From IMG/VR virus record IMGVR_UViG_3300047548_001437, positions 1 to 27,997 of that record: 27,997 nucleotides of DNA; one strand, written 5' to 3'. Origin of the DNA: a virus. This document shows, one piece after another, positions 13,671 to 21,163 of the stretch (position 1 is the first letter of the stretch; each line of letters begins with the position of its first letter). A program made the position numbers and the translations under genes. The notes under the pieces are model-generated. The model did not search any database, was not told the DNA's origin, and was given only the letters and a program-made list of their open reading frames with translations.

Positions 13671-14657
13671 ATGTTTAAAATAGATATTGAAAATACAACC
13701 GATTTAAACGCTGCTATTCCTCCTTTAAAAGAAGTGACTGAAAATAAGGACGAGAAAGGTGATGATAAAGAAGTGCAAGCCGCTGTTGAAGACTTAGGCG
13801 AAGATATACAAGCTCTAGATAGCAATGCCGATAAAAGCGATATTCCCGAGGATACCACAAAGCTAGAGGAAAAAGCTGCTAAAACATCTACACCTGACAA
13901 AGATAAGGAAAAATACTGGTCTAAATTAAAAAAAGAACGGGAAGAAAAAGCCGCAATGGCCGAGCAGTTAGAGCAGTTACATAAGGAAAAACTGCAAATG
14001 GAACAGTTACTTGCTCAGGCAATAAATACCGGTTCTACTTATTATAAGAACAATGTAGCCAGCGAACTTGAAATGGCTCAGGCAAGGTTGCAGTTAGCAC
14101 TGGAAAGCGGAGATGCTGCAGGAGTTAGCAGAGCTACGGCTGACATTTCAAAAGCATCGTATGCCCTAAATGATGCCGCTAAAATAGGTAGTTTTCCTAA
14201 AGAAGAATACTCACAAGAGCATCTAAATCAGATTAGGGCAAAGGAATATCAAGATAGGTTATATAGCTGGCTTGAAAGTAATCCTGAAGTAGATAGAAAC
14301 GCCCCTGAGTATGATGAGAAGCTAGCGGCATCAGTATTATCCTTTATTACCAAACTGGATCGTAAATACCAGACCGGAGGAAAGGAACATCTAATAGGCT
14401 CTGGTAGTTATTACGGCATGATAGATGATTATATTGATAATTTAAAAATGCCAGATACTTCCTCTGCAAGTATTCCTGCCAAACATTTTGGAGCGGTTCG
14501 AAGCCGCGCGCCACGAGAATCAATACCTGATCCAAAAACAAGGGAATTAAGCGATAGAGAGAAAAAGGCAGCTCTTGCTTTTGGTATGTCTTACGAGAGG
14601 TACCGGGAGCTTCTAGATCAACGTAACAAAGAAATGAGGTCAAAAAATGGCAATTAA
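13671..14657 (+). CDS. Capsid scaffold-like protein
   Basis: 328 residues from ATG 13671, preceded by AAGGTAAG; an earlier in-frame ATG at 13638 lies in the co-chaperonin gene. The N-terminal 85 residues are very acidic (ENKDEKGDDKEVQAAVEDLG). Residues about 80-165 form a Glu/Lys/Gln coiled coil (WSKLKKEREEKAAMAEQLEQ). The rest is helical with a basic end (SDREKKAALAFGMSYERYRE). An acidic head, coiled centre and basic C-terminal helices are characteristic of phage scaffolds, which bind the capsid protein during prohead assembly and then leave. The position between portal and capsid genes agrees. No protease domain is visible. Confidence 0.65.
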   Translation: MFKIDIENTTDLNAAIPPLKEVTENKDEKGDDKEVQAAVEDLGEDIQALDSNADKSDIPEDTTKLEEKAAKTSTPDKDKEKYWSKLKKEREEKAAMAEQLEQLHKEKLQMEQLLAQAINTGSTYYKNNVASELEMAQARLQLALESGDAAGVSRATADISKASYALNDAAKIGSFPKEEYSQEHLNQIRAKEYQDRLYSWLESNPEVDRNAPEYDEKLAASVLSFITKLDRKYQTGGKEHLIGSGSYYGMIDDYIDNLKMPDTSSASIPAKHFGAVRSRAPRESIPDPKTRELSDREKKAALAFGMSYERYRELLDQRNKEMRSKNGN

Positions 14658-15102
14658 ATATAAACAAGACAAAAATAATGAATTTCTATCTATTAATAGA
14701 GATATCAGGGAGCATGAACTTGAAGGAAGTGATTTTGATTTAATGTTCACCGATTCAACCTGTCCTTTTAAAGCTTTAATTGATGAGATAAAACAACCGG
14801 GTGAGGAATATTATTTTGCTCTTAACTCTCCTGAACGCATTAACAGGTTACTGGCAAAGAAGTGGTATATCGTATCTTCTGATAGGCTTAAAAACAAACG
14901 TACTTATAGAGGAAATTTAAGAGAGGAAAATGATTGTATTACTACTGGTGATACTATCCTCTTGGCAAGAGATGAACGTTACGGCCTAAAAGAACGAGCA
15001 TATTATGAAGGAAAAGCGGTAAAAGTCATGAGAGATACTTTGCAGAAAGTACAGACCGATATCTACAATCCGGTCATGCCGTTTTCTGATAGAGCAATGT
15101 AG
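14647..15102 (+). CDS. Hypothetical head-operon protein
   Basis: 151 residues, overlapping the scaffold gene by 11 bases, with GAGGTC upstream. Mixed alpha/beta with a strand-rich C-terminal half (CITTGDTILLARDERYGLKE). The region FDLMFTDSTCPFKALIDEIK and the end YNPVMPFSDRAM show no known motif. It may be a minor capsid or completion protein, judged only from its location. Confidence 0.6.
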   Translation: MAIKYKQDKNNEFLSINRDIREHELEGSDFDLMFTDSTCPFKALIDEIKQPGEEYYFALNSPERINRLLAKKWYIVSSDRLKNKRTYRGNLREENDCITTGDTILLARDERYGLKERAYYEGKAVKVMRDTLQKVQTDIYNPVMPFSDRAM

Positions 15103-15111
15103 AAGAATATC

Positions 15112-16209
15112 ATGTCATATTCTAAAATCATACTTAATAGAGATATTAAACTATCATGGGCTTATCCTTTTACGGGAGGAGAAATAATCAACGATTTTAA
15201 TGATATTGAGCCAACGGAAAGTAACTATACTCTTTCTCTACCTCCTGCAAATGTTGTATCAACTGGTACTAATTTTGTAATTAATAATGTCGGTATCGAT
15301 GATTTTGTTCTTTTAGATAATGATGGAATACCATTACCAATATCTTCTATCGCAGGAGGAGAAATAAGACAATTATATTTAACGGATTCTTCAACTGCTG
15401 CAGGTTTATGGCAGGTAATACCTTTTGGTGGAGGTACTAGCGGTCTTGTTAGTTTCTCGGTTGAGAGTTTGAATCAGTCTTTAAGTGTAAAGCCTGGTAC
15501 TATTATTCCTCCTAGTAATTTAAACATTCAATTTGCCGTATCTGATTCATTAAATAATTTAAATAATCTAACTACTCAGGTACAGAATGGGTTTTTAGTA
15601 ATAACGGGTAATACTCCGCTTTCCTACGTTAGCAGAAAAATAGGAGGTGGGACTAATATAGATGTACAAAGTGGTGATGGAGCTACCAATGATGTAATTA
15701 TTAATTTAGCCGATTCTCTAGTTGGATTATCAAGTATTAATGTCGGTAATCTGTCAATATCGGTAAATACGATCACAACAGCAACTGGTAGTCAGGATAT
15801 TAATCTAGCTACTGTAGATGATGGAGTAATCAATTTAAACAGTACTCAAATTGACGGTAGTGGTAATATGACAATACCGGGGAAGATTATAAATCCTGCT
15901 ACTGCTAAAGCTTATTGTTTCTTTTACGATAATAATGCCGCAAGTAACAATATTCAGATAGAGAGCAGCTTTAATATAGCCTCGGTTAGTGGAGCGCAAG
16001 GGTCATATGTTATAACGTTTGCTACTCCTTTTCCTGATGGTAATTATTTAGTATTACCGGCACTTAGCAGAGGAACGGAAGTCATAGCGCCGTTTCAGGT
16101 GTTCTTTAGGTCTAAAACGGCAACAGAAGTCATCATTTTTACAGTCGATACACTTGGTAATTTGCTTCCCGTACTTGATGGTGTATCCGTGGTGGTATTT
16201 GGTAATTAA
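15112..16209 (+). CDS. Fibre-like virion protein
   Basis: 365 residues, rich in Asn, Ser, Thr, Gly and Ile. The N-terminus (residues 1-110) is a strand-rich attachment-like region (YSKIILNRDIKLSWAYPF, GLWQVIPFGG). The middle (about 150-255) has repeating IDVQSGDGATNDVIINLADS and LSSINVGNLSISVNTITTAT patterns typical of beta-structured fibres. The last 100 residues (AKAYCFFYDNNAASNNIQIE to VVVFGN) form a compact tip-like domain with PFPDGNYLVLPAL. Fibres normally lie with tail genes, yet this one lies between scaffold and capsid, which would suit a head fibre or a collar fibre. No enzymatic motif is seen. Confidence 0.6.
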   Translation: MSYSKIILNRDIKLSWAYPFTGGEIINDFNDIEPTESNYTLSLPPANVVSTGTNFVINNVGIDDFVLLDNDGIPLPISSIAGGEIRQLYLTDSSTAAGLWQVIPFGGGTSGLVSFSVESLNQSLSVKPGTIIPPSNLNIQFAVSDSLNNLNNLTTQVQNGFLVITGNTPLSYVSRKIGGGTNIDVQSGDGATNDVIINLADSLVGLSSINVGNLSISVNTITTATGSQDINLATVDDGVINLNSTQIDGSGNMTIPGKIINPATAKAYCFFYDNNAASNNIQIESSFNIASVSGAQGSYVITFATPFPDGNYLVLPALSRGTEVIAPFQVFFRSKTATEVIIFTVDTLGNLLPVLDGVSVVVFGN

Positions 16210-16241
16210 ACAGGTATAATTAGCCTACTATTTTCTAATAA

Positions 16242-16254
16242 AACATGTTATACT
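16242..16254 (+). promoter_or_regulatory. Extended -10 promoter with palindrome before the DinJ/YafQ-type pair
   Basis: TGTTATACT (16246-16254) is an extended -10 box, overlapped by the 8-bp palindrome AACATGTT (16242-16249). A plain TATAAT also occurs at 16215-16220. The palindrome is placed as an operator of the antitoxin would be. The ribosome site AAGAGAGG follows before ATG 16285. Confidence 0.45.
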
Positions 16255-16284
16255 TATTTAAGGTAATAATTAAGAGAGGTTAAT

Positions 16285-16581
16285 ATGAAAAGATTAAGCA
16301 TAGATATACCGAATGAATTACACCATATGTTAAAAGTTCATACTTCTTATAAAGAGTGTAAAATAAAAGATTTTGTTACAAAGGCAATTCAAAACAAAAT
16401 AAAGCTTGAACAACAAGTACATATATCAAAAAATATTCCTAATGCAGAGACTATTAAAACTTTTGAAGAATCAGATCAAGGAATTGGTATTACAAGTTTT
16501 AATTCTAAAGAAGATTTTTTTAAACATCTTGATAAATTACAGATGGAAGTAGAACAAGAATTAGTTAAAGAAAATAAATGA
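16285..16581 (+). CDS. Antitoxin, DinJ/RelB-like ribbon-helix-helix
   Basis: 98 residues with AAGAGAGG before the ATG. N-terminal strand RLSIDIP, then helices NELHHMLKVHTSYKECKIKD and FVTKAIQNKI make a ribbon-helix-helix DNA-binding fold. The C-terminal half is acidic and helical (EDFFKHLDKLQMEVEQELVK), the part expected to wrap the toxin. The gene overlaps the toxin by 4 bases. By its partner it plays the DinJ role, although sequence identity to DinJ was not judged. It probably represses the promoter just upstream. Confidence 0.72.
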   Translation: MKRLSIDIPNELHHMLKVHTSYKECKIKDFVTKAIQNKIKLEQQVHISKNIPNAETIKTFEESDQGIGITSFNSKEDFFKHLDKLQMEVEQELVKENK

Positions 16582-16871
16582 ATATTAATATAATTTCTAC
16601 TACTAAATTTGACAAAGAATTTAAATTGTCTCTAAGACGAGGTAAAAAGAAAGAGAATTTAGATAAGATTATAAATTTATTGTTGGATAATATTAATAAG
16701 GGTATAGAACCTCATTTATTGCTTCCAACTAAATACAAATTACATAAATTATCTGGTAAGTATGTAAATCATTGGGAATGTCATATAGAACCTGATTGGC
16801 TACTTGTATATTATTTAGATGATGAAGTGCTTAGACTAGAACGAACCGGTACTCATAGCGATATTTTTTAA
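16578..16871 (+). CDS. yafQ: YafQ-family toxin, ribosome-dependent mRNA interferase
   Basis: 97 residues. The C-terminal half has the YafQ signature YKLHKLSGKY, ECHIEPDWLLVYY and GTHSDIF. The residues known in E. coli YafQ for activity (His50, His63, Asp67, Trp68, His87, Phe91) all have counterparts here (His56, His69, Asp73, Trp74, His93, Phe97) with a constant shift of six, so the site looks intact. The N-terminal half is a basic helical hairpin (FKLSLRRGKKKENLDKIINL). YafQ cuts mRNA at the ribosome when its antitoxin is degraded. The pair sits inside the head-gene cluster and has its own promoter. Confidence 0.9.
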   Translation: MNINIISTTKFDKEFKLSLRRGKKKENLDKIINLLLDNINKGIEPHLLLPTKYKLHKLSGKYVNHWECHIEPDWLLVYYLDDEVLRLERTGTHSDIF

Positions 16872-16882
16872 GTTATGGATTT

Positions 16883-17029
16883 ATGACAAAGAAAATCAAG
16901 TATACAAAAGGTGAAATCGGTAAAAATGATTTAGAACTTGCTATTTCTGGACTTCGTAATGATAACAAATGGCTTAAGGGGCTAATGTTTGTCATTATTG
17001 GTTTATTAGTAAAAGTAGCGTTTTTTTAA
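16883..17029 (+). CDS. 48-residue peptide with one membrane span
   Basis: ATG 16883 to TAA 17029, 11 bases after the toxin stop. A basic N-terminus (MTKKIKYTKGEIGKNDLELA) is followed by ISGLRNDNKW and a hydrophobic end LKGLMFVIIGLLVKVAFF that could cross the membrane with the C-terminus at the far side. There is no clear Shine-Dalgarno sequence. It may be coupled to the toxin gene. The reading frame is short but composition is protein-like. Confidence 0.45.
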   Translation: MTKKIKYTKGEIGKNDLELAISGLRNDNKWLKGLMFVIIGLLVKVAFF

Positions 17030-17042
17030 AAATGAAAGTACG

Positions 17043-17058
17043 ATTTGATTAATCAAAT
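17043..17058. promoter_or_regulatory. Perfect 16-bp palindrome
   Basis: ATTTGATTAATCAAAT reads the same on both strands. It overlaps a weak -35-like TTGATT. It is a candidate operator for a dimeric regulator of the decoration/capsid genes. Confidence 0.5.
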
Positions 17059-17121
17059 ATTTTATAGTAATATTTAGTTAGATAAAATGATAAGTCCTTA
17101 CAATTGGTTCTACAAGAATTG

Positions 17122-17201
17122 TCGTCATTGCTAGACGTTAAAAGGCTAGTTTTGAAACTTATCTATAACAAAGTTTATCGTCATAACTAGACGTTAAAAG
17201 G
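17122..17201 (+). repeat. Two 24-bp direct repeats
   Basis: 17122-17145 and 17178-17201 share TCGTCAT at the left and CTAGACGTTAAAAGG at the right and differ at 2 of 24 positions; starts are 56 bp apart. Between them AAACTT (17155-17160) and AAGTTT (17171-17176) are inverse copies. The left end TCGTCATTG recalls dispersed Rickettsia repeats, but the rest does not match what I remember. They may be regulator binding sites or remains of a mobile repeat. Confidence 0.5.
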
Positions 17202-17283
17202 TCTCCGAAGCTTGAATTAGCTTATCTTTTTTAAAATAAAATATTTTACGTTTTTTAATAATTTAAAAACATACGAGGAAATT

Positions 17284-18099
17284 ATGTCTAACGGCATTAA
17301 CGCTCCTTATGGATTGGCAGTTGTTCAATCTCAAATAGGAAACGGCGGAACACAAAAATTAGGTCAATATAATATTTACGCTGACCCTAATGGTCAAAAT
17401 ACTTACGCTGCCAGTATCTTTAAAGGTGATATGGTTAAATATTATCCAGCGGGCGCAGCTAATACTTTTGATGGTAATTTAGGAACTATAGTTGCAGGTC
17501 TTACTCCTCAAGCTGAAGCTGCTGCGAATGTAGTTGTAGGCTTACCAGTAGGGATCTTTATGGGTTGTCAATATACTAGTGCTCAAACTGGTTATCAGAT
17601 AAATTCCGATTATTGGCCAGGAGGTACACAAGTAAAAAAAGGTACATCAATTACTGCCTGGGTTAACGATGATCCAGAAGTAGTATTTAAAATGCAGATT
17701 TCTACTTCAACAAATAACGCTACTACTGCTAATCAAAACAACGTTGCTCCATCTATATTTCAAAATATATTTCGTGGACAAAATGCTAAGGTGCAAGTTG
17801 GTGGAGTAGAATTTACTAATCCGAATCCAGCACCTACTCAAAATCCAGCGACAGGTAATACTTTAACTGGACAATCAGCTTATTATCTAGATGGTAGTTC
17901 AATAACTTTAGCGAAAGCCAATGCTGGTAATCCTGCTTTTGAAATAAAAATTATCGGATTAGCAGGAACAATACAGTCTTTGCCAAATCCTACAGGATTA
18001 GTCCCTGGTAAAGATATGCCTTTTGTTGATGTGTTATGTAAATTTAACGTACATATACACGGATCAGTTGGAACTCCAGGTGTATTCTTTACGTCTTAA
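17284..18099 (+). CDS. Putative capsid decoration/structural protein
   Basis: 271 residues with GAGGAAATT before the ATG. It starts NGINAPYGLAVVQSQIGNGG, then shows FKGDMVKYYPAG, a hydrophobic VVVGLPVGIFMGCQYT, NSDYWPGGTQ and ITAWVNDDPEVVFKMQIS. This APYGL...GD.V...G.F.G...DYWPGG...DDPEV pattern is one I associate with small virion proteins encoded beside major capsid genes of marine and alphaproteobacterial phages. A Pro/Asn-rich linker (NPNPAPTQNPATGN, about 182-196) precedes a second strand-rich part. It is probably a capsid cement or decoration protein. It could instead be a second capsid subunit. Confidence 0.55.
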   Translation: MSNGINAPYGLAVVQSQIGNGGTQKLGQYNIYADPNGQNTYAASIFKGDMVKYYPAGAANTFDGNLGTIVAGLTPQAEAAANVVVGLPVGIFMGCQYTSAQTGYQINSDYWPGGTQVKKGTSITAWVNDDPEVVFKMQISTSTNNATTANQNNVAPSIFQNIFRGQNAKVQVGGVEFTNPNPAPTQNPATGNTLTGQSAYYLDGSSITLAKANAGNPAFEIKIIGLAGTIQSLPNPTGLVPGKDMPFVDVLCKFNVHIHGSVGTPGVFFTS

Positions 18100-18104
18100 A
18101 GATT

Positions 18105-18227
18105 ATGTCAATAGTTACAACAGGCAATATAAACTCTCTTTTAGAAAAAGGATTATATGTGCCAAAGAAAAAGGTGGTTAAACAAAAACCGATAAAAAAC
18201 CTAAAACTAAAAAATAAAGGTAATTAA
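18105..18227 (+). CDS. 40-residue peptide mimicking the major capsid N-terminus
   Basis: ATG 18105 to TAA 18227, stopping 2 bases before the capsid ATG. The first 18 residues MSIVTTGNINSLLEKGLY align without gaps to the capsid start MSIITTGDIPSLLWPGLY with 13 identities. At the DNA level nearly all shared residues other than Met, one Thr and Tyr use different codons (for example TCA/TCT, ATA/ATT, TCT/AGT, TTA/CTT), so this is not a recent copy and the peptide appears to be under selection. Residues 19-40 are a Lys-rich tail (VPKKKVVKQKPIKNLKLKNK). The ribosome site is weak, but the gene is spaced for coupling to the capsid gene, whose AAAGGT lies in its last codons. Function unknown; see findings. 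Confidence 0.6.
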   Translation: MSIVTTGNINSLLEKGLYVPKKKVVKQKPIKNLKLKNKGN

Positions 18228-18229
18228 TT

Positions 18230-19162
18230 ATGTCTATTATAACAACTGGTGATATTCCAAGTCTGCTTTGGCCGGGTCTTTATGAGATAAAATCTCAGTA
18301 TGATCGGTTTAAGGGCGAATACACTAAAATTTACGAACAATCTAATTCCGTCAAACATACTGAGAGAATGGTTGATATTAGAGGCACTGGTTATGCTCTT
18401 GAGAAAACCCAAGGTGCTCCTATTAAAATGGATAGCATGGCTGAGCGGTTTATTTATGAATTTGTCCATCGGGAATTTGCCCTCGGTTTTCAGATTACTA
18501 ATATTGCCATGGAAGATGATCTTTATGCCGATCAGTTCTTTAATGGTACAAAATCTCTTACTACTTCCTATGAACAAACCAGAGAAGTAGTAGCTATGAA
18601 TCCTTTTAACCAAGCGTTTAACACATCAGCGGTTCAAGCCAATGGACAACCTCTTTGTTCTCCTGCGCAACCTTACGATGGTGGTGTTTATTCTAATCAA
18701 GTTGCTTTTACTCCTGGCGGTCCTGTTGTTAATGTCGACTTTAGTGAGGCAGGAGTTGAACAGGCAGTAATTCTTGCTGGTAAAATGAAAGATCAGGCAG
18801 GACTGCTAATTAATGCTCAAATTGATAGATTGTTACTCCCACAAGATTTAATGTTCTCGGGTTGCCGGTTACTTGAATCTGTATTTAGAACAGGGACTGC
18901 TAACAATGACATAAATGCAATTTATAACATGAAAGCTATTCCAAATGGTTATGAAATAAGTCATTTCTTAACAAGTCCTAGTAACTGGTTTGGATTAACT
19001 AACGTTAAGGGAACACGTAAACATTTTGTAAGGCGCCCACTTAAAGTAAACGTAACAACCGATCCCGTAACTGAAACCATGTCAGTACTTGCATCTGGTC
19101 GTTATTCTTTTGGTATGTTTACTCCTCTTGGGGTAATTGGTGCAACAGGATCAACCGCTTAA
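18230..19162 (+). CDS. Major capsid protein, HK97-fold, Mu gpT-like
   Basis: 310 residues. An N-terminal arm (MSIITTGDIPSLLWPGLYEI) is followed by helical FGLY-type residues and the conserved block EFVHREFALGFQITNIAMED. Further marks are MNPFNQAFNTSAVQANGQPL with CSPAQPYDGGVYSNQ, the family's core pattern in which a loop after the long helix leads to LCS..P..GG...N, then the spine helix EAGVEQAVILAGKMKDQAGL, and LLLPQDLMFSGCRLLESVFR. The end (FGLTNVKGTRKHFVRRPLKV) matches the usual closing strands. It builds the icosahedral shell. The size suggests no large delta domain, which agrees with a separate scaffold gene. Confidence 0.85.
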   Translation: MSIITTGDIPSLLWPGLYEIKSQYDRFKGEYTKIYEQSNSVKHTERMVDIRGTGYALEKTQGAPIKMDSMAERFIYEFVHREFALGFQITNIAMEDDLYADQFFNGTKSLTTSYEQTREVVAMNPFNQAFNTSAVQANGQPLCSPAQPYDGGVYSNQVAFTPGGPVVNVDFSEAGVEQAVILAGKMKDQAGLLINAQIDRLLLPQDLMFSGCRLLESVFRTGTANNDINAIYNMKAIPNGYEISHFLTSPSNWFGLTNVKGTRKHFVRRPLKVNVTTDPVTETMSVLASGRYSFGMFTPLGVIGATGSTA

Positions 19163-19190
19163 ATAAATTAATAAATTAGGAGAAAATATC

Positions 19191-19391
19191 ATGCAAGAAG
19201 AATTAAATAAATTATTAAACGAAGCAGAAGTACAACATGAAAAGCTTGTTGTACTTTATGCGCAAGCAAATGAGCAGATTAATAAGTTACAATCGGAAAA
19301 AGAAAAGGTTGTACAGTTGTTAAGTGCGACTAAAGGAGAAATCCAAAGTTATAAAAAAGTATTAGAAATCGCAAGTAACGAAAAGGTATAA
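19191..19391 (+). CDS. Small coiled-coil protein after capsid
   Basis: 66 residues with TTAGGAGAAAA before the ATG. Nearly all of it is one continuous heptad-type helix (EELNKLLNEAEVQHEKLVVL, then EQINKLQSEKEKVVQLLSAT). No known family. It may be a small virion or assembly protein. Confidence 0.6.
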   Translation: MQEELNKLLNEAEVQHEKLVVLYAQANEQINKLQSEKEKVVQLLSATKGEIQSYKKVLEIASNEKV

Positions 19392-19393
19392 TC

Positions 19394-20062
19394 ATGTCTC
19401 AATTTTATCAGTTTAATTGGCCTGTTCCAGTTACCGATGGAGTAGCTAAAGCTCAAGCTATAACTAAAAATGTTCCTTTAATATTAAATGGATCTTATGC
19501 TAACCAGACTACTGGTACTGTTAATTTTTCGCAGCAGTTTAATATCGTACCGAAAATTACATTAACTTCAACAAGCAATTTATCTGGTGTTGAATTTTTG
19601 ATTAATGGCTATCAGAATGGAGTTTTTATTAATGAAACCTTAACTGGGCCAAATAACACAACAGTTTCAAGTAACAATTGTTTTGATGTAATACAATCAA
19701 TAATGCCAAGTGTTGCTGATGCTGATAATATTAAGGTCGGCGTAGCTTCTACTGGGTATTTTCCTATTATCCTGCTTAATACGGCAAAATCAAATGTATC
19801 TTCATTGAGTTATGCTTTAAATATGATAGCAGCAGGAGATAGTGATAAAGATTCTGCAACTTATACAATATATTTATCGCTGGAAAATACTATAGGAATC
19901 GGGAAATACGATGATCTAATCACTAAAGGTATTTTTGCTGAGTGGAAAAATCCTTCTATTGTTTCTCAACTGATACAATCTAGTGATTTAGCACAGAATT
20001 TGCTAATTAAGATTAATCCTAATCCAGATGTGAATCTTAAAGCTCAATTCCTGCAATTGTAA
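19394..20062 (+). CDS. Putative virion structural protein
   Basis: 222 residues starting 2 bases after the coiled-coil gene. Strand-rich with Asn/Thr/Ser loops: VPLILNGSYANQTTGTVNFS, VPKITLTSTSNLSGVEFLIN, YQNGVFINETLTGPNNTTVS and IMPSVADADNIKVGVASTGY. The pattern of a G..NG..I.E.L.GP....V.S...F..I.SI segment recurs in phage proteins near capsid and adaptor genes. It probably lies on the capsid or at the neck; the exact role is unclear. Confidence 0.55.
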   Translation: MSQFYQFNWPVPVTDGVAKAQAITKNVPLILNGSYANQTTGTVNFSQQFNIVPKITLTSTSNLSGVEFLINGYQNGVFINETLTGPNNTTVSSNNCFDVIQSIMPSVADADNIKVGVASTGYFPIILLNTAKSNVSSLSYALNMIAAGDSDKDSATYTIYLSLENTIGIGKYDDLITKGIFAEWKNPSIVSQLIQSSDLAQNLLIKINPNPDVNLKAQFLQL

Positions 20063-20092
20063 GAGGATGCCACAAGTAAAAAGGGGTAGGAA

Positions 20093-21163
20093 ATGCCAGC
20101 GACTAGTGGAAGTTACAGCTTTAGTAACATAAAAGGAGAGCTGATTATCAGAAAGGCTTATGAGTTAATCGGCATGCCTCTTAGCATGGTAACTGCCGAG
20201 CAATATAATTCAGCACTTAATATTATCAATTTTATTTTAAGTGATTGGGCTAACTCTAACGTTAATTTATGGACACTAAAGTTAAATCCTGTTTTTTTAA
20301 CTCCAGGGCAAGCATCCTACCCTTTGCCAAGCAACATTACTAAAATATTTCAGGTATTCTTAAGAAGCAACGTAAGACAATTAAATGGAACACCGCAATC
20401 AAATACTGCAAATACTTATGATGGAAACGGTAAAGGAATTGCTGCTTATGCTTTTGATGGTAATCCACTGACAAGATGTACACAAGACGTTCAAAACGGC
20501 AATATTTCTTATGATTACGGTTTAGGGGTAACAAAGCAAATCAGCATTATCGGCATTCAAAGTTATGTTTCTAATCGTCCATATAGCTTAGTTTTAGAAG
20601 CATCACAAGATACGGTTACTTGGTTTAATGTCTTTACTCTTCCTGCTTCATATTCATATACGGCTAATATAGTTGCATGGTTTTATGTACCTGATCCAAT
20701 TTATGCAAGGGCATATAGAATTAGAGAAACAGGCGGGTACACACTTGATATTGAAGAACTTTATTTTAATAGTATAAGCCAGGATACTACCATGAGTGAA
20801 GTATCTAGATATGAATATTTAACCTATCCAAATAAATCGCAAATCGGTAGACCTACTATTTACTACGTTGACTACCAGCAGACTCCGTCTTTGTATATAT
20901 GGCAGACTGCTGCTCCAATGTATAATTTAATAATGTATAGCGGTCAAAGTAGTATAGAAACGCTAGAGAATTACACGCAAAGTATTGATATTCCGTCATA
21001 TTTTTATACTCCTCTAATATATGGGCTAGCCAGCATGCTAGCAGCACAATACGCTCCTGAAAAAGAAGAAGGCTTAAAAATGAGATATCAGGAAACTTTA
21101 AATCCGGCAGTGATTAATAATACAACGGAAGTACCGCTTAAACTGGAGGTATATGGCAACTAG
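20093..21163 (+). CDS. Head-tail adaptor (P22 gp4-like) with inserted discoidin-like domain
   Basis: 356 residues, with GGGGTAGGAA before the ATG. Residues 1-90 match the usual opening of P22 gp4-type adaptors: IRKAYELIGMPLSMVTAEQY, NSALNIINFILSDWANSNVN, LWTLK and LTPGQASYPLP. Residues about 118-228 are different in nature: AFDGNPLTRCTQ, ISYDYGLGVTKQISIIGIQS, YSLVLEASQDTVTWFNVFTL, YARAYRIRETGGYTLDIEEL. This is the order of an F5/8 type C (discoidin, galactose-binding-like) fold. Residues about 235-356 return to adaptor-like sequence (YEYLTYPNKSQIGRPTIYYV and a helical end). The protein would extend the portal channel while displaying a sugar-binding-like domain. The insertion is clear; its ligand is not. 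Confidence 0.7.
   Translation: MPATSGSYSFSNIKGELIIRKAYELIGMPLSMVTAEQYNSALNIINFILSDWANSNVNLWTLKLNPVFLTPGQASYPLPSNITKIFQVFLRSNVRQLNGTPQSNTANTYDGNGKGIAAYAFDGNPLTRCTQDVQNGNISYDYGLGVTKQISIIGIQSYVSNRPYSLVLEASQDTVTWFNVFTLPASYSYTANIVAWFYVPDPIYARAYRIRETGGYTLDIEELYFNSISQDTTMSEVSRYEYLTYPNKSQIGRPTIYYVDYQQTPSLYIWQTAAPMYNLIMYSGQSSIETLENYTQSIDIPSYFYTPLIYGLASMLAAQYAPEKEEGLKMRYQETLNPAVINNTTEVPLKLEVYGN

Larger units (their letters stand above)
17030..17283. other. Regulatory intergenic region before the capsid genes
   Basis: About 250 bases without a gene. It contains a perfect 16-bp palindrome, two 24-bp direct repeats (both listed separately) and a T/A-rich tail ending in GAGGAAATT before ATG 17284. A possible promoter is TTGATT (17045-17050), 17 bases, TAATAT (17068-17073), which overlaps the palindrome. 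The density of repeats points to separate control of the capsid genes. Confidence 0.45.

Noticed and set aside
20067-20132. 21-codon frame MPQVKRGRKC... before the adaptor gene
   Set aside because: It overlaps the adaptor start out of frame, has no conserved feature and no separate ribosome site.
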